Source of the DNA: a virus
Virus record (IMG/VR): IMGVR_UViG_3300022538_001454
Location: 1-41,987 of that record
Strand: one strand, 5' to 3'
Length of the DNA stretch: 41,987 nt
The translations under genes were made by a program, and so were the position numbers. This document shows, piece by piece, positions 24,151-32,644 of the stretch (position 1 is its first letter; every line of letters starts with the position of its first letter). Below the pieces are notes generated by a model. It made no database searches. It saw nothing but the letters and a program-made list of their open reading frames with translations, and was not told where the DNA came from.

Positions 24151-24918
24151 ATGGCGGATGAAACAAAAGAGCCGAAGGCTGCCGGGGAAAAACGGCAGCC
24201 GGTGACAGGCAGACAGATTCGCTGCCCTGTCTGTGACAGCCCGGGAGATGAAATCCCCGCTGAGAAGCGCACCTGCCAATGCGAGGAATGTGGCGCTCTG
24301 TTTCTGAACCCGCGGCCTTCGGTCGGCGAGATTCGAAAGCAGCGGGAGAAACGTTTCGAGGGCAAGGACGCGCTCGTCCTGTCCGCGGCGATCCGTCATG
24401 ACTCCAACGCGGCAGTCGAGGTGATGCGCGGCTATAACCAGCTTGCATCGGGGAAAAATGCTCCCCTGAATGCTTTTGGCAAGCGAATCCTGGACATTGG
24501 CTGCGGCTTCGGTTACCGCATGCGCGAGTTCGAGAAGTACGGCTGGACGGTTATCGGAACCGAGCCGAGCGCAAACGCGAGGAATTATGCCGCCTCGATG
24601 ATGCTCAATCTTATCAAAGCCGACTTCGAGGAAATCCCGTCGGGGTTGTACAACCTGGTTCTTATCGAAGACATCATCGAGGAAGTGCCGGAGCCGAACA
24701 AGCTGGCGGCGGCAGCCCAGGCTGCCCTTTCACCGAACGGGGTAGTTTGCGTTTCCGTTCCTGCACCTGCCGAGGATGAAGTCGTCGCCGAAGGTAAGCT
24801 CTACCGCTTCGGCGAGGATTCGCTTCGCAGGCTGTTCATGCAGAACGGGTTCGACATGCCTCGTGTAAAGACAGACTCGAAACTCAGAATGTGGTTTCGC
24901 TTGAAAAGGAAACTTTAA
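24151..24918 (+). CDS. Zinc-ribbon class I SAM-dependent methyltransferase
   Basis: A 255-aa enzyme. A zinc ribbon lies at the N-terminus (CxxC 25-28 and CxxC 44-47). The Rossmann methyltransferase core follows with motif I LDIGCGFGYRMREF near 113, an acidic end of strand 2 (GTEPS), LVLIEDIIEEV as motif IV region, and a Methyltransf_23-like LSPNGVVCVSVP. The substrate is unknown; relatives methylate small molecules, sugars or proteins. Such genes are not standard between capsid and connector genes. It starts 2 bp after the capsid stop and should be co-expressed at a high level; modification of the capsid surface or of a glycan is possible but unproved. Confidence 0.8.
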   Translation: MADETKEPKAAGEKRQPVTGRQIRCPVCDSPGDEIPAEKRTCQCEECGALFLNPRPSVGEIRKQREKRFEGKDALVLSAAIRHDSNAAVEVMRGYNQLASGKNAPLNAFGKRILDIGCGFGYRMREFEKYGWTVIGTEPSANARNYAASMMLNLIKADFEEIPSGLYNLVLIEDIIEEVPEPNKLAAAAQAALSPNGVVCVSVPAPAEDEVVAEGKLYRFGEDSLRRLFMQNGFDMPRVKTDSKLRMWFRLKRKL

Positions 24919-24921
24919 CCA

Positions 24922-25314
24922 ATGCCTGCTAAATCACCGGAAGACATTATCCAGGCCCTTTACGACGCTGCGCAGAACGGACTACGCGTTTCTGTAGTCA
25001 GCGGCGGCGGAGGTGGCGATGCTAGCGAAGCGACGCTTTTAGCCCTGCTTGCACTCATGATGCCGGGAGTTCCGGAGCATAGGGTCGGAACGGTCGGGAC
25101 AACTCCGCAGCAGATCACTTTCTCCGGGCCCACCAAGTTCATCATCGTGCAGAACATCGCCAAGGAGGAGTATCTGGAAGTTTCCTTTGATGGTGGAAGC
25201 ACGTACATGGTTGTCATCAGTGGAGGCCAGATTGCTTTACCTTGCCGGATTACTGGATTGTATGTCCGGTCGAGCGTGGGATCTTCAGGTTACGAGATAC
25301 TGGCGACGGTGTAG
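24922..25314 (+). CDS. Putative head decoration or fibre protein
   Basis: A 130-aa protein with a short helical N-terminus (EDIIQALYDAAQNG), a glycine-rich linker (SGGGGGDA) and a C-terminal part of alternating strand-like segments (KFIIVQNI, EYLEVSFDGG, YMVVISGGQIAL, GLYVRSS). The look is that of a small beta-sandwich on a flexible arm, as in capsid decoration or head-fibre proteins. No family recognised. AAAAGGA precedes the ATG at short distance. Position between capsid and connector genes fits a virion protein. Confidence 0.5.
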   Translation: MPAKSPEDIIQALYDAAQNGLRVSVVSGGGGGDASEATLLALLALMMPGVPEHRVGTVGTTPQQITFSGPTKFIIVQNIAKEEYLEVSFDGGSTYMVVISGGQIALPCRITGLYVRSSVGSSGYEILATV

Positions 25315-25322
25315 GAGGCAGC

Positions 25323-25976
25323 GTGGCGACTTATGCGAGCTTACAGGATATACGCGACCGCGGCGTCGACCAGGCGGCTGCGGACGATGCTGCTGTTGAG
25401 CGCGCGCTCGCACGGGCGACGCTCGTTATCGACGCTTATTGCGGGCGGGATTTCTGGAAACGTGATGAAACGTACCTGGTCGATGGCACGGGAAAGGACG
25501 CGATTTTTCTCGATGACCGGCCCGTGGTTCAGGTGACCGAGTTGAAAGTAGATGAACAGGCGGTCTCGCCTGATAGTTATCTGGTTTACAGCCAGGCGGG
25601 ATACATCCGTTTGAACGGAGGCATTTCGCTTTTCGGAACTCACCCGGGCGTTTTCCCGAAGGGCGCGCAAAATATCGAAGTGCACGGGTTTTTCGGCTAC
25701 GAGGACGTGCCGCCGGAGATCGGAGAAGCGTGCATCCTGCTTGCGCTAATGTTCCTGCGCACCGCGCAAGCTGAAGCGAACGTATCCGAGTCGCAGGCGA
25801 ACACGACGGACAAGGCAGTCGGGATCAAGCGCGTGAAGATCGACGAGTTGTCGGTCGAGTTCGAGTATCCGAAAGACGTGGCAATCAGCACTTCGAAGCG
25901 GCGAACAACGGGTCTTGTAGAAGCTGATCGGCTGCTTGCGCGTTTTCGGCGTGACCTGGAGGCAATGGCAATCTGA
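25323..25976 (+). CDS. Head-tail connector protein (gp6-like)
   Basis: A 217-aa adaptor that docks under the portal. The N-terminus (ATYASLQDIRDRG), the helix with ARATLVIDAYCGRDFW, a strand-rich centre and the helix EIGEACILLALMFLR match the HK97 gp6/SPP1 gp15 connector family. The frame opens at 25242, but GTG 25323 is chosen because AGGAGG (25314-25319) lies 3-4 nt before it and the product then begins at the conserved YASLxDI element. Its stop overlaps the next ATG (TGATG). Confidence 0.78.
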   Translation: MATYASLQDIRDRGVDQAAADDAAVERALARATLVIDAYCGRDFWKRDETYLVDGTGKDAIFLDDRPVVQVTELKVDEQAVSPDSYLVYSQAGYIRLNGGISLFGTHPGVFPKGAQNIEVHGFFGYEDVPPEIGEACILLALMFLRTAQAEANVSESQANTTDKAVGIKRVKIDELSVEFEYPKDVAISTSKRRTTGLVEADRLLARFRRDLEAMAI

Positions 25977-26386
25977 TGGGTTTGAAAGACGGAGTCAACG
26001 CAGCATGGGATAAGGCGCTGTCCCCTCTCTTCGAGGAATTCAGTACCGAGGTCCAGGTTCAGTCTGTGGATAAGGCAGCTACCACCGTCGACCCGCTCTA
26101 CGACGAGCCGGTTGCTGAAAAAGTTTTTACCGATCCGGTGATGGTGCATGCCCGCGTAAAACTCAAGAAGGAACGACTCGTACTTCCCGGCGGCGAAGAC
26201 ATCGAGATCGACGGGAAGGTAACTGTCCGTTCCGATGAGCTCGATGCAAAAGGGATCGCGCTCGACATCGGATCGAGAGTAATTTTTCAGAGCGAGCGAT
26301 ACACGGTTGTCCACCGCGAGACACGTGCGCAAGTTGGCGAAAAATTCCTGCTTGTCCGTGTTGCCGTGGTTAGGGAGACGGCGTGA
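25976..26386 (+). CDS. Head completion/closure protein
   Basis: A 136-aa protein, mostly strands, in the slot usually held by the head-closure protein (XkdH/YqbH or gp16 type). Features: a helical start (GVNAAWDKALSPLFEEF), VMVHARVKLKKERLVLPGG, a GKVTVRSDELDAKGI segment and SERYTVVHRETRAQVGE near the end. Identification relies on order and general look rather than a sharp motif. Overlaps both neighbours by 1-3 bp (TGATG at each end). Confidence 0.55.
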   Translation: MGLKDGVNAAWDKALSPLFEEFSTEVQVQSVDKAATTVDPLYDEPVAEKVFTDPVMVHARVKLKKERLVLPGGEDIEIDGKVTVRSDELDAKGIALDIGSRVIFQSERYTVVHRETRAQVGEKFLLVRVAVVRETA

Positions 26387-26919
26387 TGGCTGGCGAAGGC
26401 AAGACAGGCGATTGGAAAAAACTTCGGAATATCATGGGCGAGTTTGGCGAGCGCCTGCATCGCAACGCTGAAAAAACACTTCGCCGGGCAGGCGAGGAGC
26501 TCGCGTCCGACATGAAGACCCGAATACTCGACGGCAAAGATATGAAACCGCTTCACGGATTCACAATCGAGCAAAAAGGCTCCAGCAAACCGCTTGTCGA
26601 CGATGGCGACATGCTTGGCTCTATCGGTGTGCGCTTTATCGAGGAGCTTGCCGTGTTCGTGGGCGCGCACCGGAAAACCGAGGACGGCCGCGACCTGGTC
26701 GAGCTTCACAACCGGGAAAACGGAACCCGCGTGAAAGTGACGCCGAAGATGAGGGCTTATTTACGTGCCAGAGGTTTCAACCTCAAAAAAGAGACGACTG
26801 AGCTTTTTATTCCTGGACGACCGTTTATAAAGCCTGCTTACGAGGATTTCAAGGATCGGAAAGTGGCCGAGAAGCTCGCGCTACAGATGGTTGAAGACAC
26901 GCTGGAAGGCAAGGGCTAG
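26386..26919 (+). CDS. Virion morphogenesis / tail completion protein (Mu gpG / HK97 gp10-like)
   Basis: A 177-aa protein. The N-terminal helices (LRNIMGEFGERLHRNAEKTL) and the centre with KPLVDDGDMLGSIGVRF followed by VFVGAHRK, then a C-terminal FIPGRPFIKPAYED, are the pattern of phage virion morphogenesis proteins that join the tail to the head. The typical xLxxTGxLxxSI motif is present as LVDDGDMLGSI. ATG 26386 is used in preference to GTG 26383 because of the TGATG overlap; AGGGAGAC lies 7 nt upstream. Confidence 0.75.
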   Translation: MAGEGKTGDWKKLRNIMGEFGERLHRNAEKTLRRAGEELASDMKTRILDGKDMKPLHGFTIEQKGSSKPLVDDGDMLGSIGVRFIEELAVFVGAHRKTEDGRDLVELHNRENGTRVKVTPKMRAYLRARGFNLKKETTELFIPGRPFIKPAYEDFKDRKVAEKLALQMVEDTLEGKG

Positions 26920-26921
26920 CA

Positions 26922-27470
26922 ATGCCTGATGAAAACATCATCACTGGAATTGAAGCATTATTGAAGGCAGGCCTAGAGGACCCGGTAAACGTATCGCTGG
27001 GCGGAGAACCTGTTCCCGTGCGCGTGGTAACACCTGACCCTGATCTGGTGGAGCTTATGCTTCCGGTTACGACGCTCCAGCTTGTCGATGTGCGCCGCGG
27101 CCTGGACAGGTCGAACAACGAGTTCCTTGTCGAGAAGAATATGCAGGACTTTACGGCGCGGGTCGAGTGGCCGGAAGCGCCCTACAACCTGCACTACACG
27201 GTCCGCGGCCATACTGAATCGAGCAGGCAGGACAGGTTATTGCTCGGGCAATACATGAGGTTCGTGGATGCGCATCCGGTGCTCGTCAGTGCAAGCGGGC
27301 GGAAATTCTATCTTTCGCGGAGCCTGTCGTTCCGCGACAGAAGCAGCGAGCGCTCTTTCGAGAAAGCGCTTACATTCGTAGTGAAGGCGCGGCTGCCGGT
27401 GGGAGTGGAAGAGACCGTGCCGCTAGTGCTTGAACACAAGCTGAACGTTAAAGACGTCAACGACGATTAG
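26922..27470 (+). CDS. Probable tail terminator protein
   Basis: A 182-aa protein with a helical start, a PVPVRVVTPDPDLVELMLP segment, ARVEWPEAPYNLHYTVRGHT, and a helix RQDRLLLGQYMRFVDAHPV followed by strands. The fold impression and its place immediately before the sheath gene match tail-terminator proteins of contractile tails (Pvc16/DUF4255-like), which cap the tube at the head end. No unique motif, so the call rests on order and on the RGHTxxxxxDxxLLGxxM pattern. Confidence 0.6.
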   Translation: MPDENIITGIEALLKAGLEDPVNVSLGGEPVPVRVVTPDPDLVELMLPVTTLQLVDVRRGLDRSNNEFLVEKNMQDFTARVEWPEAPYNLHYTVRGHTESSRQDRLLLGQYMRFVDAHPVLVSASGRKFYLSRSLSFRDRSSERSFEKALTFVVKARLPVGVEETVPLVLEHKLNVKDVNDD

Positions 27471-27483
27471 GGAGGTAAATCCA

Positions 27484-28974
27484 ATGTCGAAGGAATACTT
27501 GCGGCCCGGGGTTTTCATGGAAGAGGTCCCGTCCGGCGCATTCCCCCTGGAGGGCGTCGGCACAACGACGGGCGCTTTTATCGGGATAGCAGAGCGGGGC
27601 GCCTTGAACGGCCCGCAGCTTATCACCAACTGGACGCAGTTTACGAAACACTTCGCCTCGTACCGCCGGGATTCGTTTCTCGCCTACGCGGTGAACGGGT
27701 TTTTTCTCAACAAGGGCAAGCGCTGCTATATCGTGCGTGTAGCGTCCGACACCGCAGCCATTGCCAGTGCCACCCTCAAAGATCGAAGCCCACTGAAGGT
27801 ACCTACATTGCTCGTTCAGGCCCTGAACGAAGGCGAATGGGGAAACTCGCTGTACGTCGAAGTGACTGACAACATTTCCGATCCGGTAAACAAATTCGAT
27901 CTTATAGTGAAAGATAACGAGAAGATATTCGAAACGTGGGAAGGCCTTTCAATGGACCCGGATGCGAAAGACTATGTATGTACACGGGTTAATGGCCGGT
28001 CGAATTATATCCAGATTACCGATCTCGAAAGTGATACCCCTCCGCCTGATAATCGTCCTGTAGTTAAGACAGAGCATATTAAAGACGGGGCCGATGGCGT
28101 AAGCGACATCAGCGATTCCGATTACATCGGCGATTCAGCCCTTCGCACCGGTCTTTACGCCTTTGACACTGTGGACGATGTGAACTCGCTTTCGATTCCC
28201 GGCAAGTCGAGCGCGGCGATTGTCCAGGCAGGGATCGATTACTGCGCAGGGCGCGCCGACCTCGGTTATATCGTCGATTCAGTGCCCGGCTCGACGCCTC
28301 AGGACATCAAGACCTTTCGTGAGGGTTTCGACAGCTCCTATGGCTATCTCTATTACCCGTGGATCAGGATAAACGATCCGCTGACGGAAGCGCCGAAGCT
28401 GGTGCCGCCGTCTGGCCATATCGCCGGTATTTTCTCGCGCAGCGATACCGAGCGCGGCGTCCACAAAGCGCCGGCGAACGAGATCGTCCGCGGCGCGGTC
28501 GGGCTTGAGTATCCCGTCACAAACGGCGAGCAGGAAGTATTGAACCCCGCCGGCGTGAACTGCATCCGCGCGTTTCCCGGTCGAGGGATTCGCGTATGGG
28601 GCGCGCGGACGATGTCGTCCAACCCCAATCTTCGCTACATCCACAAGCGCCGGTTCCTGATGTTTGTCGAAGAGTCTATCGCCGACGGTACGCACTGGGC
28701 CGTATTCGAGCCGAACATGCCGCGGCTCTGGGCGAAGGTTATCCGCACGATTACCGGCTTTCTGCGCCGCCAGTGGCTCGAGGGCGCGCTCTTCGGCAAG
28801 AGCGAGGAAGAAGCGTACTACGTCAAGTGCGACGAGGAGACGAATCCGCCCGAGGTGCGCGCCGCCGGCCAGGTGGTTACCGAGATAGGTGTCAACATCG
28901 TCGAGACGGCCGAGTTCGTGATCTTCCGCATCAACCAGTGGGACGGTGGGAAGTCAGTTACGGAAGCGGCGTAA
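27484..28974 (+). CDS. Contractile tail sheath protein
   Basis: Forms the contractile outer tube. The 496-aa protein starts YLRPGVFMEEVPSGAFPLEGV and has TTGAFIGIAERG, then QFTKHFASYRRDSFLAYAVNGFF, a variable middle domain, and the conserved C-terminal domain: GIRVWGARTMS, RRFLMFVEESIADGTHW, FEPNMPRLWAKVIRTITGFLR and FVIFRINQW. This is the standard phage/eCIS sheath (phage_sheath_1) pattern. GGGAGGT (27471-27477) gives a strong start. The gene proves a myovirus-type tail. Confidence 0.95.
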   Translation: MSKEYLRPGVFMEEVPSGAFPLEGVGTTTGAFIGIAERGALNGPQLITNWTQFTKHFASYRRDSFLAYAVNGFFLNKGKRCYIVRVASDTAAIASATLKDRSPLKVPTLLVQALNEGEWGNSLYVEVTDNISDPVNKFDLIVKDNEKIFETWEGLSMDPDAKDYVCTRVNGRSNYIQITDLESDTPPPDNRPVVKTEHIKDGADGVSDISDSDYIGDSALRTGLYAFDTVDDVNSLSIPGKSSAAIVQAGIDYCAGRADLGYIVDSVPGSTPQDIKTFREGFDSSYGYLYYPWIRINDPLTEAPKLVPPSGHIAGIFSRSDTERGVHKAPANEIVRGAVGLEYPVTNGEQEVLNPAGVNCIRAFPGRGIRVWGARTMSSNPNLRYIHKRRFLMFVEESIADGTHWAVFEPNMPRLWAKVIRTITGFLRRQWLEGALFGKSEEEAYYVKCDEETNPPEVRAAGQVVTEIGVNIVETAEFVIFRINQWDGGKSVTEAA

Positions 28975-28990
28975 CAGGAGGATATAAGCA

Positions 28991-29449
28991 ATGCCGAACG
29001 CAAGAACCGATCCTTTTCCGAGATACCATTTCCTTGTCGAGATCGACGGGATCAGCCGGGCCGGGTTTATGACCTGCTCCGGCCTCGAAGAGGAAACCGA
29101 AGTCCGGACCTATCGTGAAGGCGGCGATCAGAGCACTGAGCGCAAGCTCGCGGGGCTCAATTCGTATGCTGCGATTGTTCTCGAAATGGGCTCGACGGCA
29201 GACAGCGAGCTCTGGGAATGGCGGCAGCGTATCAAACGCGAGGGCGCGCAGGGCAACCGCAAGGCGATCACGATTATCCAGCAGAACGAGGCGCGCGAGG
29301 AAGTCAAGCGCTGGCTCATACTCGATGCATGGCCGTCGAAGTTTACGGCACCGGAGTTCGATGCGACCTCGTCGGACAATGCTGTCGAGTCAGTCGAAAT
29401 CCAACACGAAGGCCTGCAGCTTACTGTAAGGCCTGCGGCATTCAGCTAA
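28991..29449 (+). CDS. Tail tube protein (T4 gp19-like)
   Basis: A 152-aa inner tube protein. It opens RTDPFPRYHFLVEIDGISRAGF and contains CSGLEEETEVRTYREGG, LAGLNSYAAIVLEMG, ELWEWRQRI, and an EIQHEGLQL end. This is the T4_gp19/Hcp1-like family shared by extracellular contractile injection systems and some myophages, distinct from P2 FII. AGGAGG precedes the ATG. Position directly after the sheath is normal. Confidence 0.93.
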   Translation: MPNARTDPFPRYHFLVEIDGISRAGFMTCSGLEEETEVRTYREGGDQSTERKLAGLNSYAAIVLEMGSTADSELWEWRQRIKREGAQGNRKAITIIQQNEAREEVKRWLILDAWPSKFTAPEFDATSSDNAVESVEIQHEGLQLTVRPAAFS

Positions 29450-29463
29450 AGGAGTGAAAAACC

Positions 29464-29850
29464 ATGACAGCGGAAACAGTCAGAACCGATTACACCTTCG
29501 AGCTTCCGAAGGGCTACGTCGACGAGAAAGGCGAGGTCCACAAGGAAGTCTCGATCCGCGAAATCACAGGCGCTGACCAGGAAGCGATGCTCAGCCCGCA
29601 GCTTCGAAACAACCCGGCGAAAATGCTGACTGCGCTCCTCGCCCGGGTGATCGTTAAGCTCGGTTCGCTCGAGGGCCGCCAGGTCGATACCCGCGTGGCG
29701 GCCGGCATGTACAAGAGCGACCGCGACTTCCTCATCATGAAGTTGAAAGAAATCGACTCCGGGCCTGACATGGAGATCGATGTCGAGTGCCCGGACTGCG
29801 GTAAAAAATTCAAGGCGATGCTGGACATCTCGGATTTTTTTACACAGTAA
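29464..29850 (+). CDS. Tail assembly chaperone, short (G-like) product
   Basis: A 128-aa protein that should bind the tape measure during tail assembly. It begins with a strand-rich part (DYTFELPKGYVDEKGEV), has SIREITGADQEAML, and a helical core; a CPDCGKK zinc-knuckle lies near residue 110. The coding sequence ends DFFTQ right after a run of seven T (29835-29841). The gene lies just before the tape measure, where dsDNA tailed phages keep the G/GT frameshift pair. GGAGTG precedes the ATG. Confidence 0.78.
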   Translation: MTAETVRTDYTFELPKGYVDEKGEVHKEVSIREITGADQEAMLSPQLRNNPAKMLTALLARVIVKLGSLEGRQVDTRVAAGMYKSDRDFLIMKLKEIDSGPDMEIDVECPDCGKKFKAMLDISDFFTQ

Positions 29851-30083
29851 CCGCTGATCTCGGGAAGGTAGCAATTGAGTTCGCCGGGTTGCTGCCGGCC
29901 CTGCAGTCATTCGATTGGCGGCCCGAGCATGTCCGCCGCGAGATCGCGGTAATCGCCTACCACTTCCACTGGAGCCGCGCTGAGTGCATGGGACTGTCGC
30001 GGCGGGAGCGAGCCGCGTGGATCGAAGAGATCAAGCGGATCAATAAGGAGATCGAGAAAGCGATGAAAGGGAAATCGAAGTAA
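29841..30083 (+). CDS. Tail assembly chaperone T part, expressed by -1 frameshift (GT product)
   Basis: The -1 frame is open from the T-run to 30081 with no stop. Slippage on T-TTT-TTT (29835-29841) would join the first 126 residues to 80 more (YTVTADLGKVAIEFAGLLPA, then a helical end with RAAWIEEIKRINKEIEKA), giving a 206-aa GT protein. There is no ATG or ribosome binding site for independent translation of this segment; the first possible start is a TTG at 29889. Its stop overlaps the tape measure start (TAATG). Lambda and many tailed phages use the same device. Confidence 0.75.
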   Translation, partial: YTVTADLGKVAIEFAGLLPALQSFDWRPEHVRREIAVIAYHFHWSRAECMGLSRRERAAWIEEIKRINKEIEKAMKGKSK

Positions 30084-32644
30084 TGCCGGATTCTATCGGC
30101 CTGGGCATAATCATCCGATTGAAAGACGAGGCGACGCGCGGTGTGCGTGCCGCGCTCGGTGGGATCGAACGTCTCGGCGACGAGGCCGACAAGACGCATA
30201 AGCGCGTGGCCAAGCTGGAGTCCGGGTTCCGCCAGTTGCGAGATGCCGGCCTTGGGCTGACCGTCATGGGTGCGGCCGCGGCCGGCGCGCTTTATTCCGT
30301 GGTGAAGCCTGCGGCCGCCCTCCAGGAGCAGGTCAAGAACGCACTCACGCTCACGGGCGAGACCGGCGACGCGTTCGCGCGCATGGAGCGCGACATGACA
30401 AAGCGCGCGCTGGAGCTTTCCACCGTGCTCGGGATATCCGCGGCGGACGTCGCCGAGTCTTTCTACCAGGTGCTCTCGTCCGGCGCTGAAGCGCTTTCAC
30501 CCCAGTTCGATGCACTGACGGTCACCGCGCTCAAGATGGCGAAGACGGTCGGCCTGGCTCCCGCTGATGCTGTCGAAATCCTTTCTGACACGCTTCATGC
30601 ATTCGAGATGGATGTCTCCAAGGCTGAGCGGGCCGCGGACGTGTTTTTCGCTACTTCAAAATTGACAGCTACCACGGTCCCTCAGCTTACCGAAGCCATG
30701 CGCGAGGCAGGTCCGGCTGCCGCCTCGGTTGGGTACTCGCTGGAAGCGACTTCCGCCGTGCTCGCGGGATTTGCGGCGAAAGGCGTCAAGGGCGCGAAGG
30801 CTGGGACAGCGTTCAGGATGATACTGACCAGGCTTGCCAAGCCGCCTGGGGACGCGGCAAAGGCGCTGCGCTTCCTCGGCGTATCGGTCTACGACGCCTC
30901 CGGCACGATGCGGCCGATGATCGACATCCTGAAGGACATGCAGAAAGGAATGAGCCGGCTCACGGGTGCGCAGAAGGCGGCTGCCCTGAAAGCAATCGCA
31001 GGCGAGGAAGCATTTTCCAAACTCGGCGGCCTGCTCGAAGGCAACCTCGACACGCTGGAATCATGGAGGCAGGAGCTTACCAAGAGCGGCGCTATGGAGC
31101 TCGCGTTTTCGCAGAAGATGGGGGCGGCAAGCGAGCAGGTCAAGGTGCTTTGGATTTCGATCAAGAACCTGGCAATCAGTATAGGCCATCCGCTTCTCGA
31201 ATCCCTTTCCGGCGCTGCCTCATGGCTTGGCAAAGTGATGCAGAAATTCGCCGGTTTCGCAAAGGCACATCCGATCCTCGGGAAAGTAGTCGGCGTGACG
31301 CTCGCGGTCGTCGGAGTGTTCGGGCTCCTGGCCGGCAGCGTGCTCATGGTAACGGGCATGATGGGCCTGTTCGCGCTCAAGTGGATACCGCTGGTTAAGG
31401 TTGGCATGTCCACGCTTTCGGGCGTGGTGACGCGCGCGATCCCGACATTTATTGGCTGGGGCAAAGCATTAATCGCCAGTGCGCGCACAGGCAAACTTCA
31501 TGCGCTTATGACGATGAATGTTGGCAGGGCGCTGAAAGTCGCGGCAGGGGCGACGTGGGGCGCTGTAAAGGCCGCTGTCGCGTGGACTGCCTCCACCGTT
31601 AAGAACATCGCAGTAAAAGCGGCGCATGTTGTCTCGATTGTAGCCGGTACAGTCGCAACCTGGGCGGGTATCGTAGCGTCCAAGGCGGCAGCCGTCGCGC
31701 AGTGGTTGTGGAACGCTGCGATGACCGCGAACCCAATCGGCCTGATTATCGCCGGTGTCGCAGCGCTCGTCGGCGGCATTGTGCTCCTCGTCAAGAACTG
31801 GGACGCGGTGACCGGCGCGGTAAAGGGCGCTTTCAAGTGGTTCAAAAACCTGCTCGGGAAAGCACCGGACTGGCTGCTGGCGATTATCTTCCCGTTCGGT
31901 CTCATTATTAAACATTTCGACAAGGTCAAGGCGGTCGCGCTCAGTGTTTTCGGCGCGATCAAAAAAGCAGTGTCTTCGGTCGTCGGTTGGATCGTCTCGA
32001 AATGGGGAACCATCAAGAAAGTTCTCCTTATCGCGCTCGGCCCAATCGGTCTCATAATCGCTTATTTCGGAAAAATCAAGGCAGCCATCGGGTCGGTCGT
32101 GACCTGGGTGGCTTCCAAGTGGGGCGCGATAAAGGATATCTTGCTTGCACCGGTTGAGCTTGTCATGAAAGGCTGGACCGCCGTGAAGGATGCGCTCCTG
32201 GGCGTGTTCACTGCCGTCGCCGATACTGTCTCCGGCGTGTTCGGTGCTGTCAGGAAATCCATCTCCGGTGTGATCGACTACATTTGGGGCAAGATCACGT
32301 GGGTGATCTCGAAAATACCGGATGTTTTCCTGCCGGAGAGTTTGGAAAAAATCAAGTACGCACGCAAGGCGCAGGAAAAAGGTGCTCCGGTTGGAGGCCA
32401 GATTATGGTTGCGGCTACCGCTTCTGCAACTGAGCGTGCGGTTGCGAGGCCAAGAGTGCCGCGCGACGCCGGCGAGCTTCCCGCATACGCGATGGCTGCT
32501 GCGCCAAGCGCTTCGAGCAGCCAGTCGGTCGTGATCCAGTCCGGCGCGATCCAGATACACGCGGTCCGCGTGGATGAAAACGTTGTCCGCCGGATCGATT
32601 ACGAGCTTGCAAAACTTATCCGCAGAAGGCAGGAGCGGCGATGA
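30083..32644 (+). CDS. Tail tape measure protein
   Basis: An 853-aa protein that sets tail length and is ejected into the host. The N-terminus (IIIRLKDEATRGVRAALGG) leads into the TIGR01760-type core: VLGISAADVAESFYQVLSSG, TVGLAPADAVEILSDTLHAFE, GYSLEATSAVLAGFAAKG and GTAFRMILTRLAKP. Several hydrophobic helices follow (IGLIIAGVAALVGGIVLLV and others), then related Trp-containing units VVGWIVSKWGTIKKVLL and VVTWVASKWGAIKDILL. At about 0.15 nm per residue the length predicts a tail of roughly 120-130 nm. ATG overlaps the chaperone stop. Confidence 0.93.
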   Translation: MPDSIGLGIIIRLKDEATRGVRAALGGIERLGDEADKTHKRVAKLESGFRQLRDAGLGLTVMGAAAAGALYSVVKPAAALQEQVKNALTLTGETGDAFARMERDMTKRALELSTVLGISAADVAESFYQVLSSGAEALSPQFDALTVTALKMAKTVGLAPADAVEILSDTLHAFEMDVSKAERAADVFFATSKLTATTVPQLTEAMREAGPAAASVGYSLEATSAVLAGFAAKGVKGAKAGTAFRMILTRLAKPPGDAAKALRFLGVSVYDASGTMRPMIDILKDMQKGMSRLTGAQKAAALKAIAGEEAFSKLGGLLEGNLDTLESWRQELTKSGAMELAFSQKMGAASEQVKVLWISIKNLAISIGHPLLESLSGAASWLGKVMQKFAGFAKAHPILGKVVGVTLAVVGVFGLLAGSVLMVTGMMGLFALKWIPLVKVGMSTLSGVVTRAIPTFIGWGKALIASARTGKLHALMTMNVGRALKVAAGATWGAVKAAVAWTASTVKNIAVKAAHVVSIVAGTVATWAGIVASKAAAVAQWLWNAAMTANPIGLIIAGVAALVGGIVLLVKNWDAVTGAVKGAFKWFKNLLGKAPDWLLAIIFPFGLIIKHFDKVKAVALSVFGAIKKAVSSVVGWIVSKWGTIKKVLLIALGPIGLIIAYFGKIKAAIGSVVTWVASKWGAIKDILLAPVELVMKGWTAVKDALLGVFTAVADTVSGVFGAVRKSISGVIDYIWGKITWVISKIPDVFLPESLEKIKYARKAQEKGAPVGGQIMVAATASATERAVARPRVPRDAGELPAYAMAAAPSASSSQSVVIQSGAIQIHAVRVDENVVRRIDYELAKLIRRRQERR

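Noticed and set aside
24922-25314. Connector or tail role for the 130-aa protein
   Set aside because: Glycine linker and strand-rich end fit a decoration or fibre protein better than the helical connector folds; the true gp6-like gene is next to it.
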